NCBI GenBank assembly: GCA_900544865.1 | Contig: UQXA01000001.1 | Span: forward strand, 1 to 64,000 | Direction of reading: 5' to 3' | DNA from: an uncultured Collinsella sp. | GTDB lineage: Bacteria > Actinomycetota > Coriobacteriia > Coriobacteriales > Coriobacteriaceae | Length of the DNA stretch: 64,000 nucleotides | In this document: one piece after another, positions 42,019 through 53,038 of the stretch | Layout of the letters: each line of letters opens with the position of its first letter | How positions within the stretch are numbered: the first letter of the stretch is position 1 | Position numbers and translations under genes: made by a program | The notes under the pieces: model-generated | Told to the model about the DNA's origin: nothing | Seen by the model: only the letters and a program-made list of their open reading frames with translations | Databases searched by the model: none

Positions 42019-42894
42019 ATGGATTGCCCGGTCACCGCTCGTCCCACCGTTATCGTTATCTCCGACTCGCTCGGTGATACCGCTTGTGAGGTGGTGCTTG
42101 CGGCGTCCGGGCAATTTGATGAAGGGGCTTTTCGTTTGTTGCGCCTGCCCAAGGTGACCTCGGTGGAGCAGGTGGAGTCGTTTGTGGGCCCGCGCGTCGA
42201 TGCCGACCATCGCGATATTGCCGTGTTTCACACCATTGTCGATCCGGCGCTTCGCGCCCGCGTGCTCGATTACCTGGGCATGCTGCATATCCGTTCGGTC
42301 GACCTGATCGGTCCGACGCTTGCGGTGCTGTCGTCGCTTATTGGCGTGCCGCCAAAAGGAGTGGCGGGTGTGATCCATAAGACCGATGACAGGTATTTCC
42401 ACCGCATCGAGGCTATGGAGTATTTCGTTGAGCACGATGACGGGCGTGGCTGCGACGATCTGTCGGGTGCCGATATCGTGCTGCTGGGCGTATCGCGCAC
42501 GTCCAAGACGCCGCTGTCGATGTATCTGGCCTATCAAGGTTACAAGGTTGCCAATGTTCCTTTGGCCCATGGCATGGAGCCGCCGAAGTCAATTTACGAG
42601 GTCGACCCGATGCGCCTGTTCGGCCTGGTTTCAACCGTCGACGTTATTTCTGAGATTCGCGATAGCCGCTTAGGCGATGATTACGCGCGCGCCGTCGCCG
42701 GCTCCTATGCCGAGCCTGAGAGTGTTCGCAGCGAGCTCGAGGAAGCCCGTGCCCTCATGAAGTGCCTGGGCTGCTTTGTGGTGCGTATCGACGGCAAGGC
42801 CATCGAGGAGAGCGCTGCCGAGATCATCAGCCACTTGGAGGAAATCCAAGAAGCCCGCGCCCGCCGCGCCGCCCGTCGGGCACAACAAAAGTAG
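42019..42894 (+). CDS. ppsR: PPDK regulatory kinase/phosphorylase (DUF299)
   Basis: The 291-aa protein has the DUF299 N-terminal VIVISDSLGDTACEVVLAA, KGVAGVIHKTDDRYFHRIEAMEYFVEHDDG and the P-loop-like GVSRTSKTPLSMYLA. Such proteins phosphorylate and dephosphorylate the Thr next to the catalytic His of pyruvate phosphate dikinase. The PPDK encoded downstream has that Thr (GGKTSHAAV). The TAG stop lies inside the first arm of the repeat 42890-42998. Confidence 0.95.
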   Translation: MDCPVTARPTVIVISDSLGDTACEVVLAASGQFDEGAFRLLRLPKVTSVEQVESFVGPRVDADHRDIAVFHTIVDPALRARVLDYLGMLHIRSVDLIGPTLAVLSSLIGVPPKGVAGVIHKTDDRYFHRIEAMEYFVEHDDGRGCDDLSGADIVLLGVSRTSKTPLSMYLAYQGYKVANVPLAHGMEPPKSIYEVDPMRLFGLVSTVDVISEIRDSRLGDDYARAVAGSYAEPESVRSELEEARALMKCLGCFVVRIDGKAIEESAAEIISHLEEIQEARARRAARRAQQK

Positions 42895-42998
42895 CTAATT
42901 TGGGACGGGGCTTTTTAGCTACCCCGACTGAGGTCGCGAGCTTTTTGGCCGATTGCCGACGGGGGTAGCTAAAAAAGCCCCGTCCCAAATTAGCTACT
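42890..42998. repeat. REPIN-like inverted doublet, class B, copy 2
   Basis: The arms are 42890-42924 and 42963-42998 around a 38-base spacer. Both outer ends read AGTAGC rather than GGTAGC, so they remain complementary; the arms differ only in the length of the T/A run (T5/A6). The ppsR stop TAG (42892-42894) is part of the outer end. The spacer resembles that of 16663-16771. Confidence 0.9.
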
Positions 42999-43076
42999 TA
43001 TGGTAAAGCGATTTAGCAAGAAACTAGCATTTGACCTGCAAGTTTGCTGCATTGGTATCTTCATAAGGTAACCACC

Positions 43077-43114
43077 TTTACCTACCGTTTACCGCCAGTT
43101 TTAGCACGTTTACC
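43077..43114 (+). promoter_or_regulatory. Phased TTTACC boxes upstream of ppdK
   Basis: TTTACC occurs at 43077-43082, 43088-43093 and 43109-43114, spaced 11 and 21 bases, i.e. on one helix face. A reverse copy GGTAAA lies at 43002-43007, just after the repeat. A TATAGT that could be the ppdK -10 lies at 43156-43161. The arrangement suggests cooperative binding by an activator or repressor. Confidence 0.4.
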
Positions 43115-43236
43115 AAACCGCGCATCCTCTGCTTAAGCCCGCTCAAAACCCGCCGTATAGTTCCCTCACGGCCCACATCTGGCGGGTCGATTCGTTACCA
43201 CGGTCGTGCGCGTAAGTGCATGGAAGGGGAAGTATC

Positions 43237-45987
<2,751 letters not shown>

Positions 45988-46025
45988 CGTTTTGGGTTTA
46001 GACGCCTAGCGTAGCCCCCTTCATG

Positions 46026-46055
46026 CCGCCCGTCTCATTCGTGAGACGGGCGGTT
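46026..46055 (+). terminator. Terminator-like hairpin after ppdK
   Basis: CCGCCCGTCTC pairs perfectly with GAGACGGGCGG around ATTCGT. Only TT follows directly, so the T-run is weak. Confidence 0.6.
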
Positions 46056-46099
46056 ATCATGTTCGGGTTTTGTCTTTTTGTCTGCGTAAAAAATTGTTC

Positions 46100-46127
46100 T
46101 TGCAGCAGAAACCCGCGCGTGTATACT
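46100..46127 (+). promoter_or_regulatory. Promoter of rplS
   Basis: TTGCAG (46100-46105), 16 bases and TATACT (46122-46127) lie 69 bases before the start. The leader contains a small stem, GTGCCG with CGGCAC (about 46150-46172), that could regulate bL19 synthesis. Confidence 0.6.
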
Positions 46128-46196
46128 CGAATACGTTTGTTCAACTACGTGCCGGCCAAGGTGGTACGGCACCTCTAGAAGAGTAAGGAATTGCAC

Positions 46197-46538
46197 ATGG
46201 ATTACATCCGCGCAATCGAGCGTCAGCAGATCCGCGAGGACATTCCTCAGGTTCGCGTCGCCGACAACGTCAAGGTTCACTACCGCATTAAGGAAGGCGA
46301 CCGCGAGCGTATCCAGGTCTTCCAGGGCGACGTCATCCGCATGGCCGGCGCCGGTGCCCGCGAGACCTTCACCGTCCGCAAGATGTCCTTCGGTGTCGGT
46401 GTTGAGCGTACCTTCCCGCTTCACAGCCCCAAGATCGCCAAGCTCGAGGTCGTTCGTCATGGTCGCGTCCGTCGCGCCAAGCTGTACTACCTCCGCGACA
46501 AGGTGGGCAAGGCTGCTCGCATCCCCGAGAAGCGCTAA
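46197..46538 (+). CDS. rplS: Large ribosomal subunit protein bL19
   Basis: The 113-aa protein has [28 protein letters not shown] and [33 protein letters not shown], both diagnostic of bL19. ATG 46197 is used, with TAAGGA upstream. Unlike in many bacteria it is not directly behind trmD. Confidence 0.98.
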   Translation: MDYIRAIERQQIREDIPQVRVADNVKVHYRIKEGDRERIQVFQGDVIRMAGAGARETFTVRKMSFGVGVERTFPLHSPKIAKLEVVRHGRVRRAKLYYLRDKVGKAARIPEKR

Positions 46539-46571
46539 GAAGATCGCAGCGTCTGTCCACTCGTTTGGACA

Positions 46572-46601
46572 CAAGGGTCACCTTCGGGTGGCCCTTCTTT
46601 T
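46572..46601 (+). terminator. Intrinsic terminator after rplS
   Basis: AAGGGTCACC pairs with GGTGGCCCTT (one G-T pair) around the stable tetraloop TTCG and is followed by CTTTTTAT. Confidence 0.92.
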
Positions 46602-46631
46602 TATCTGATTTGCATGCAAGGAGGGCCTGGT

Positions 46632-47420
46632 ATGGCCAATATGACGAGCTCGGTTTCGGCATCGCAGGTTGCCGGAGAGCTGGCGAGCGCAACGTTTGAG
46701 GAGATCCCCGCCCTCGTGGAGCATTATCGCGAGGACCCGCGCCAGCAGGTGATCAAGGCTTGCGAGCGTGCCCTTAAGCGCCATGCCAAGGAACTTGCCG
46801 AGCGCGAGCGCGTCAATGACATGTACGAGCTTATGCATGAGCTTGGCGGCGATGGGGTGGTCGTTGGTGTCGACGAGGTGGGTCGCGGATCGGTGGCCGG
46901 TCCTTTGACGGTATGCGCCGTCTGCCTTCCTATGGAGCCGCGCGTCTGGGGCATCAACGATTCCAAAAAGCTCACGCCGGCGCGCCGCGAGCTGCTCTCG
47001 GTGAAGATTGCCGAGGTGGCGACGGCGATCGGTTTTTGCCATATCGCGCCTAAGGATATCGATGAGATGGGCATGGCCCGTGCTATCCGTACCGCCGTTG
47101 CGGGCGCCGTGGCCGATACAGGACTTGAACCCGACTGCGTCCTCATGGATGGCAACCCCTTGGGCGCCGTTCCTAACGAGCGCGATGTGGTGAAGGGCGA
47201 TGCCAAGATCGCCTGCATCGCCGCGGCGTCCATCATGGCCAAGGTCACGCGTGACGAGATGATGGTCGAGTACGACGCCGAGTACCCCGAGTACCATCTG
47301 GCCGAGTCGAAGGGCTATGCAAGCCCCGAGCATATCGAGGCCATTCGCAAGCATGGACTTTGTCCACTGCACCGCGTGAGCTTTTGCGGAAACTTTCTGC
47401 AGACTGAGCGCCTTTTCTAG
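46632..47420 (+). CDS. rnhB: Ribonuclease HII
   Basis: The 262-aa enzyme removes ribonucleotides from DNA. The catalytic motif GVDEVGRGSVAGPLTV has the DEVGRG core, and VWGINDSKKLTPARREL, DCVLMDGNPLG and GDAKIACIAAASIMAKVTRD follow. An N-terminal helical extension of about 75 residues precedes it, as in Bacillus RnhB. ATG 46632 lies 6 bases after AAGGAGGG. Confidence 0.96.
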   Translation: MANMTSSVSASQVAGELASATFEEIPALVEHYREDPRQQVIKACERALKRHAKELAERERVNDMYELMHELGGDGVVVGVDEVGRGSVAGPLTVCAVCLPMEPRVWGINDSKKLTPARRELLSVKIAEVATAIGFCHIAPKDIDEMGMARAIRTAVAGAVADTGLEPDCVLMDGNPLGAVPNERDVVKGDAKIACIAAASIMAKVTRDEMMVEYDAEYPEYHLAESKGYASPEHIEAIRKHGLCPLHRVSFCGNFLQTERLF

Positions 47421-47469
47421 GTCAATTGTGGAGACAGGGACCTCTGGGGTTTTATAAACCTGCTGGTAG

Positions 47470-47511
47470 CGGGCCGTATGCAACACCATTGTTGCGTACG
47501 GCCCGTTTTTT
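47470..47511 (+). terminator. Intrinsic terminator after rnhB
   Basis: CGGGCCGTATGCAACA pairs with TGTTGCGTACGGCCCG (one T-G pair) around CCAT and is followed by TTTTTT. It is among the strongest terminators in the window. Confidence 0.95.
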
Positions 47512-47609
47512 GACGGCATTTGGTCAGTTTTTGGTTTGTTTTCGGTACTTACCCGCATGAAAGGTGACCTCATCATCGGGGCAATGCAGTGTGCGGGAAA
47601 GGAGACCCC

Positions 47610-48095
47610 ATGAGTGCCGCAAGCAAAAAGAGCAAGACGCAGCAGCTCAAGGAGCGTTGGGAAAACGGCGAGCTCGACTCCGGGGCGATGACGCCCGAGT
47701 TTATCAAGGGACTCAGTCCCCGCGAGCTGGGCATGCTGGGCGAGCTGATCACCATCGACTACTTTAACGAGCGCGGCTACACCTTGCTGGAGCAGGGCTA
47801 TCGTTGCACCGAGGGCGAGGCTGATCTGGTGCTGCTCGATGAGCTCGACGATGTCGTGGTAATGGCCGAGGTCAAGACCAGACGCGTTGCACTGGATTGC
47901 AGCACGAGGGTCTTTCCGGAGGAGGCCGTGGACGCCCAAAAGCAACGCCGCTACCGCCGCATCGCAAGTTGCTATCTCATGGAGCATTATCCGCTCAAGG
48001 CGATTCGCTTCGATGCCGTGGGTGTCACCATCCGCGGCGGGCATATCGCCGAGATCGAGCACCAGTACAACGCGTTCGATTGGCAGGTGTCGTGA
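47610..48095 (+). CDS. yraN: UPF0102 nuclease-like protein YraN
   Basis: The 161-aa protein has a 45-residue N-terminal extension and then the UPF0102 core: GMLGELITIDYFNERGYTLLEQGYRCTEGEADLVLLDELDDVVVMAEVKTR. It has the E...D...EVK arrangement of a restriction-endonuclease-like fold. Members of this family are usually beside comM and rnhB, as here, and are linked by context to DNA processing. ATG 47610 has AAAGGAGA upstream. Confidence 0.9.
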   Translation: MSAASKKSKTQQLKERWENGELDSGAMTPEFIKGLSPRELGMLGELITIDYFNERGYTLLEQGYRCTEGEADLVLLDELDDVVVMAEVKTRRVALDCSTRVFPEEAVDAQKQRRYRRIASCYLMEHYPLKAIRFDAVGVTIRGGHIAEIEHQYNAFDWQVS

Positions 48096-49618
48096 TGGCG
48101 TTCGAGACGTTTGCCGTTCACGCGGCCTGCATCCGCGGCGTCGAGGCGATTCCCGTCACGGTCGAGGTCTCGCTTGCCGGTGGCGTTCCGGGCATCCAGA
48201 TGCTCGGCATTCCGAGTATGGAGGTGATGGAGTCACGCGGTCGTATTCGCTGCGCGATGCGCTCCGCCGGGTTCGAGATCCCGCGCTCGGGCATTACCGT
48301 CAACCTGGCACCCGGCGATATCCGCAAGACCGGTAGCGGCTTTGACCTGCCCATCGCCATCGCGGTTCTAGCGGCCGATGGGCAGATTCCCCGTGACAAC
48401 CTCGATCGCTGCCTTATCGCAGGTGAGCTTGGTCTGGACGGTACGGTGCTTCCCGTCAAGGGCGAGGTGGCGTTTCAGCTATTGGCTCGCGACATGGGGC
48501 TGTCTTTTATCGCCGGCAGGTCCGACCAGCATGTGCCACTCGCGGGCGTAGATTGCGGCTTTATCGACCATCTGTCTCAGCTTGCTCACGGCATGGGCGA
48601 TGCCGCACGGCACTACTTGGATTCCGAGGGTGTCGAGGCGACCTTTGAGCCCGAGCTCGACTATGCAGACGTGCTGGGGCAGGAAGTCGCTAAACGCGGC
48701 ATGGCGCTTGCGGCGGCAGGAGAACTCGGCTTGCTCATGATCGGGTCTCCGGGATCGGGCAAGACGATGCTCGCACGCCGTATGACCGGCATCCTGCCCG
48801 AGCTTTCCGTTGAGGATCAGCAGGAGGCACTGTGCATCCATTCGGTTTTGGGTGAGAACATTGATGGCTTGTTGGCGGGGCACCGCCCCTTCCGCAGTCC
48901 CCACCACAGTATTTCGACCGCAGGCCTTATCGGCGGCGGGCGCCCGGTGCACCCGGGTGAGATCAGCCTTGCTCATGGCGGCGTGCTCTTTTTGGACGAG
49001 CTTGCCGAGTTTCCCACTGGCGTGCTGCAGACGCTGCGTCAGCCCATCGAGCGCGGCTACGTGAGGATCGTACGCGTCGACGGGGCTTTTACCTTCCCGT
49101 CGCGCTTTCAGCTGCTCGCTGCGAGCAATCCCTGCCCCTGCGGCTTTTTGGGCGACCGTGAGGTGCCATGCCGCTGCTCGGCATCGATGGTCGAGCGCTA
49201 TCGGTCTAAACTGCGCGGTCCTTTGGCCGACCGTATCGACATGATGATCGATGTGACCCGTCCCGACCCCCAAGTGATTATCGAGGGTGCGGAGGGTATG
49301 TCGTCGGCTGAGTTACGTGACTACGTTGTGCGCGGTCGCGCCTTTCGCGCTTGGCGCGAATCCCGCATGGACGATGCGGATGCCGAGGCCGAGGATGACG
49401 AGACGCGGTCCATTGACGGCGTCGTTTCGACCTTTGAGCTCGATGATGCGGCGGAGAAGTGTGTGCTCGGCCTGTCGAAGCGCACGCATCTCACAGGGCG
49501 TGGCATCGTGCGCCTTGTTCGCATTGCGCGCACGATCGCAGATGTCGCCGAGAGCGAGCAGGTGACGCAGGACCACGTGCTCGAGGCGGCGATGTACCAG
49601 GGAAGGAGGGACCAATGA
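48095..49618 (+). CDS. comM: ComM/YifB-type Mg-chelatase-like AAA+ ATPase
   Basis: The 507-aa protein starts with ETFAVHAACIRGVEAIPVTVEVSLAGGVPG (S5-like domain). Walker A GSPGSGKTMLARRM is at about residue 217, Walker B is GVLFLDELAEF, and NPCPCGFLGDREVPCRCS is the family Cys cluster. ComM helicases aid branch migration during natural transformation. It overlaps yraN by one base (TGATG) and dprA by four. Confidence 0.94.
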   Translation: MAFETFAVHAACIRGVEAIPVTVEVSLAGGVPGIQMLGIPSMEVMESRGRIRCAMRSAGFEIPRSGITVNLAPGDIRKTGSGFDLPIAIAVLAADGQIPRDNLDRCLIAGELGLDGTVLPVKGEVAFQLLARDMGLSFIAGRSDQHVPLAGVDCGFIDHLSQLAHGMGDAARHYLDSEGVEATFEPELDYADVLGQEVAKRGMALAAAGELGLLMIGSPGSGKTMLARRMTGILPELSVEDQQEALCIHSVLGENIDGLLAGHRPFRSPHHSISTAGLIGGGRPVHPGEISLAHGGVLFLDELAEFPTGVLQTLRQPIERGYVRIVRVDGAFTFPSRFQLLAASNPCPCGFLGDREVPCRCSASMVERYRSKLRGPLADRIDMMIDVTRPDPQVIIEGAEGMSSAELRDYVVRGRAFRAWRESRMDDADAEAEDDETRSIDGVVSTFELDDAAEKCVLGLSKRTHLTGRGIVRLVRIARTIADVAESEQVTQDHVLEAAMYQGRRDQ

Positions 49619-50550
49619 TGGCTGAGGGGACCTTCGAGCTGCATCCAGGTGACGCGTTGTATCCCGAGACCGTTTTGGAGCTTTCTGATGTACCTCAGAC
49701 GCTCTATGTGCGCGGCAACCCCGAGGCGCTTTCGACGCCCGCGCTCTCCATCATCGGTGCGCGCAAGGCCTCGCCGTATGGTCTTGCCGTGGCAGAGCTT
49801 GCGGCGAAGGTGGCGGTTGATGCGGGAGTGACGGTAGTTTCGGGCGGCGCGGTCGGTTGTGACCAGGCCTCGGGTTGGGCTGCGGTCAACGCCGGCGGCA
49901 AACACGTCGTGGTGCTGGGGACGGGCGCCGACGTGGTCTACCCGCGTTCGAGCGCGGGGCTTATTACTCGCACGCTCGATACGGGTGGCGCGGTCGTGTC
50001 GATCTCTCCGTGGGGCATGGGTCCGCGCAAGTTCGCCTTCCCGCGCCGCAATCGCGTGATCGCGGCCCTGTCGCAAGCCCTCTTTGTATCCGAGGCGGGT
50101 ATGCCTTCTGGGACGTTTTCTACAGCCGAGGCTGCTATGGATTTGGGGCGCGAACTTCTTGCCGTGCCGGGGTCGATCCTATCGCCCGAGTCGCGTGGCA
50201 CGAATTACCTCATTGCGAACGGTGCCTGCTGCATTGTCGACGAGGAGTCCATCGAGATGGCTATCTCTCGCATATACGGCACCCTGCGCTACTCGCGCCC
50301 CGATGCTCCCGGCATTGCCGACCTGAATCCAACACAGCAGACCGTGATGCATGCGCTCATCGCCTCTCCGCTCAAGGTCGACGACATCGCGGCGCTCGTC
50401 TCACTCGATGCTGTCGGCGTACTCAAACTCTTGGGTTCGCTTGAACTCGAGGGCCTTATCGAGCGCATGATGGATGGAAGGTATGCGCCCTCCAGGTTTG
50501 CCCTTCACGCCCAGACGCCCTTCGGTCACAATGGAAAACGTGTCAATTAG
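49615..50550 (+). CDS. dprA: DNA-processing protein DprA
   Basis: The 311-aa protein has the Rossmann-like DprA domain: LSIIGARKASPYGLAVAEL, VVSGGAVGCDQASG, VVVLGTGADVVYPRSSAGL, FPRRNRVIAALSQALFVSEAG and ILSPESRGTNYLIANGA. A C-terminal winged helix (VDDIAALVSLDAVGVLKLLGSLELEGLI) completes it. DprA loads RecA on incoming single strands. Starts at 49615 and 49618 are both possible after GGAAGGAGGG. Its pairing with comM suggests a transformation capacity. Confidence 0.94.
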   Translation: MMAEGTFELHPGDALYPETVLELSDVPQTLYVRGNPEALSTPALSIIGARKASPYGLAVAELAAKVAVDAGVTVVSGGAVGCDQASGWAAVNAGGKHVVVLGTGADVVYPRSSAGLITRTLDTGGAVVSISPWGMGPRKFAFPRRNRVIAALSQALFVSEAGMPSGTFSTAEAAMDLGRELLAVPGSILSPESRGTNYLIANGACCIVDEESIEMAISRIYGTLRYSRPDAPGIADLNPTQQTVMHALIASPLKVDDIAALVSLDAVGVLKLLGSLELEGLIERMMDGRYAPSRFALHAQTPFGHNGKRVN

Positions 50551-50564
50551 AAAGGTGTTTGCAG

Positions 50565-51902
50565 ATGCAGTTCGATCAGGTGACGGTTATCGGTGGCGGT
50601 CTGGCGGGTTCGGAATGCGCGATCCAGCTGGCAGACCGCGGGTTTGCCGTAAAGCTGTGCGAGATGCGCCCCCAGGTGAGCTCCCCGGCTCACCATACCG
50701 ATCACCTGGCAGAGCTCGTCTGCTCCAATTCGTTTAAGTCGACCCGTCCGGATTCCGCGGCTGGTTTGCTAAAGGCCGAGCTTGAGCGTATGGGCTCGGT
50801 GCTGCTCGACTGCGCTCATCGCGCTGCTGTTCCCGCTGGTGGCGCCCTGGCGGTCGACCGTGTTACATTCTCCGAGCTCGTCGAGGCTGAGGTTGCCGCC
50901 CGCCCCAATATCGAGGTCGTTCACGGCGAGGTCACCCAGATCCCCGAGGGCCACGTGGTCATTGCCGCGGGCCCGCTGTGTTCACCGGCGCTGAGCGAAG
51001 AGGTCATGAAGCTCGTCGGTGGCGACGCCCTTGCGTTCTTCGATGCCGCGGCGCCGATCGTCGATGCCTCCACGCTCGATATGGACGTGCTGTTTTCGCA
51101 GTCGCGCTACGAGGAGCAGGGGAGCGGCGACTATCTCAACGCTCCGCTCAACAAGGAGGAGTACGAGGCCTTTATCGAGGCGCTCACCACGGCCGACCGC
51201 GTGGTGCTCAAGGACTTTGAGGGCGGCGATCTGTTCCAGGCCTGCCAGCCTGCCGAGGAGGTTGCGCGCACCGGCAAGGACGCCATTCGCTTTGGCGCCA
51301 TGAAGCCCGTCGGCCTCACCGACCCGCGTACCGGACGTCGCCCTTGGGCGGCGATTCAGCTGCGTGCCGAGAACAAGGAGAAGACCGCCTATAACCTGGT
51401 GGGCTTCCAGACCAACCTGACCTTTGGCGAGCAGAAGCGCGTCTTCCATATGGTGCCGGGCCTGGAGAACGCTGAGTTCTTCCGCTACGGTGTCATGCAC
51501 CGCAATACCTTTGTCGACGCCCCGCACGTGCTCGATGGCACCTTTGCCGTGCCCGGTACCGGCGTGCGCCTGGCCGGTCAGATCACCGGCACCGAGGGGT
51601 ACATGGAAGCCGTGGCGACCGGTCTGCTCGCGGCGCTCAACACCCATGCAGAGGCTATCGGCGCCGATTCCGTCGAGTTGCCCCGCGTGGGCGCCCTGGG
51701 TGCGCTCGTGGGCTATGCGACCGATCCTGCCACCGTGGGCTATCAGCCCATGCATGTCAACTTTGGCCTGGTGCCGCCGCTCGAGGACGGTAAGCGCCGC
51801 AGCAAGCGCGACCGCTATCAGGCCTATGCGGACCGTGCGCTCGAGGCCCTCGATGCCTACTTGGCCACGCGTTCCGACTTGTTTGGAGGCGACCGGTCAT
51901 AG
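50565..51902 (+). CDS. trmFO: Methylenetetrahydrofolate--tRNA-(uracil-5-)-methyltransferase TrmFO
   Basis: The 445-aa flavoenzyme forms ribothymidine 54 in tRNA. It shows FDQVTVIGGGLAGSECAIQLADRG (FAD loop), CSNSFKSTRPDSAAGLLKAE, GAMKPVGLTDPRTGRRPWAAIQLRAENK and GTEGYMEAVATGLLAALN. ATG 50565 lies 7 bases after AAAGGTG. Its last codons overlap the proposed xerC start. In Gram-positives trmFO commonly stands between topA or dprA and xerC. Confidence 0.95.
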   Translation: MQFDQVTVIGGGLAGSECAIQLADRGFAVKLCEMRPQVSSPAHHTDHLAELVCSNSFKSTRPDSAAGLLKAELERMGSVLLDCAHRAAVPAGGALAVDRVTFSELVEAEVAARPNIEVVHGEVTQIPEGHVVIAAGPLCSPALSEEVMKLVGGDALAFFDAAAPIVDASTLDMDVLFSQSRYEEQGSGDYLNAPLNKEEYEAFIEALTTADRVVLKDFEGGDLFQACQPAEEVARTGKDAIRFGAMKPVGLTDPRTGRRPWAAIQLRAENKEKTAYNLVGFQTNLTFGEQKRVFHMVPGLENAEFFRYGVMHRNTFVDAPHVLDGTFAVPGTGVRLAGQITGTEGYMEAVATGLLAALNTHAEAIGADSVELPRVGALGALVGYATDPATVGYQPMHVNFGLVPPLEDGKRRSKRDRYQAYADRALEALDAYLATRSDLFGGDRS

Positions 51903-52819
51903 CCTTTGACCTGTACGACACCGTCGACTCTTTTATCGCCTATATCGCACGCGTTGAGGGGCTTTCTCCCAACACGGTGACGGCCTATGGCTCGAGACTG
52001 GAGCGCTTTGCTGCCTGGTGCGAGCGCGAGGATATTGATGCTTTCGCTGCCGACGTGCGCACCATTCGTCGCTATCTTGCTGAGCTTTCGCGTGAACAGG
52101 TGGCTCCCCGAACGCTTGCGGCGCACCTGTCGGCTATCCGCTCTCTCTATCGCTGGATGGCTGCCGAGGGGATTGTCGAGGGCGATGCGGTCTCGGCGAT
52201 CGCGTCGCCCAAGCTGCCGCGTGACCTGCCGGGCGTCCTTACGACCCAGCAGGTCGAGGCGCTGCTCAAGACGCCTGATACCTCAACACCCGCGGGACTG
52301 CGCGATGCGGCGATGCTCGAGTTGCTCTATGCCTCGGGTGCCCGCATCTCAGAGCTTGCGGCGCTCAATGTGGAATCCATCTCATGGTCCGAGCGCACGC
52401 TGCGCCTGTGGGGCAAGGGGAGCAAGGAGCGTATCGTCCCTCTGTATCGTCGTGCGCTCGATGTGACGCGTCTCTATATTGAAGAGGGGAGGCCGGAGTT
52501 GCTCGCTCGGGCAAAGCGCCGCGACCTCGCTACCGGGCCGCATCCGCTGCTTATATCGGCGCGCGGCAATCGCATGAGCGCCGCGATGCTCCGGCGGCGG
52601 TTCCATACGCTGGCGACGCTCGCCGGCATTCCGGCTGACATCGCCCCGCATGCGATGCGCCATACCTTTGCGACCGACTTGCTCGAGGGCGGTGCGGACC
52701 TGCGCTCGGTTCAAGAGCTGCTAGGTCATGCGAGCCTGTCCACGACGCAGATCTACACGCATCTCACACCCGATCGGCTTAAACGTGCCGTGGCTCAAGC
52801 CCATCCCCGCGGCGAATAG
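51899..52819 (+). CDS. xerC: Tyrosine recombinase XerC, apparently with an AUA start codon
   Basis: Read from ATA 51899 the product is 306 aa, the normal Xer length. The core-binding domain begins DTVDSFIAYIARVEGLSPNT. Catalytic residues are Arg in ASGARISELAAL, Lys in GKGSKERIVPL, the H-x-x-R of HAMRHTFATDLLEGG, His in LGHASLSTTQIYTHL, and the nucleophile Tyr in that last motif. No ATG, GTG or TTG is in frame between the trmFO end and GTG 51977, which would delete the first 26 residues, including the conserved N-terminal helix. GGAGG lies 9 bases before ATA. It resolves chromosome dimers at dif. Confidence 0.85.
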   Translation: MAFDLYDTVDSFIAYIARVEGLSPNTVTAYGSRLERFAAWCEREDIDAFAADVRTIRRYLAELSREQVAPRTLAAHLSAIRSLYRWMAAEGIVEGDAVSAIASPKLPRDLPGVLTTQQVEALLKTPDTSTPAGLRDAAMLELLYASGARISELAALNVESISWSERTLRLWGKGSKERIVPLYRRALDVTRLYIEEGRPELLARAKRRDLATGPHPLLISARGNRMSAAMLRRRFHTLATLAGIPADIAPHAMRHTFATDLLEGGADLRSVQELLGHASLSTTQIYTHLTPDRLKRAVAQAHPRGE

Positions 52820-52868
52820 TGGCTGGGACGTCCCGCGCCGCACTCAGGTGTGTGGTTTTGATTGCGGG

Positions 52869-52897
52869 TTGGCAGGAAGAGGCATTCCTGCTATCAT
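52869..52897 (+). promoter_or_regulatory. Promoter of rpsB-tsf
   Basis: TTGGCA (52869-52874), 17 bases and TATCAT (52892-52897). The transcript would have a leader of about 135 bases before rpsB, long enough for autoregulation by uS2, but I recognise no known leader motif in it. Confidence 0.65.
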
Positions 52898-53038
52898 TCA
52901 TCGGGTTGCTTCACGGCAACATGTTTTTATCACGCACGCGCGGCTACTTCATACCGTGGTGCCCGGGCTTTGGTAGCACATGTCCGGGTTGGTTTTGGAG
53001 GATGACCCCGCGCGGAGGCAAACCACAGGAGGTTTAAC

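Noticed and set aside
39468..42152. 894-codon minus-strand frame opposite glyQ, glyS and ppsR
   Set aside because: It is a shadow of the real genes: its composition is repetitive and it shows no start context.
51977..52819. xerC starting at GTG 51977
   Set aside because: It would lose the conserved first helix of the core-binding domain and has no ribosome site, whereas ATA 51899 has GGAGG and gives the normal length. It is kept only as a fallback.
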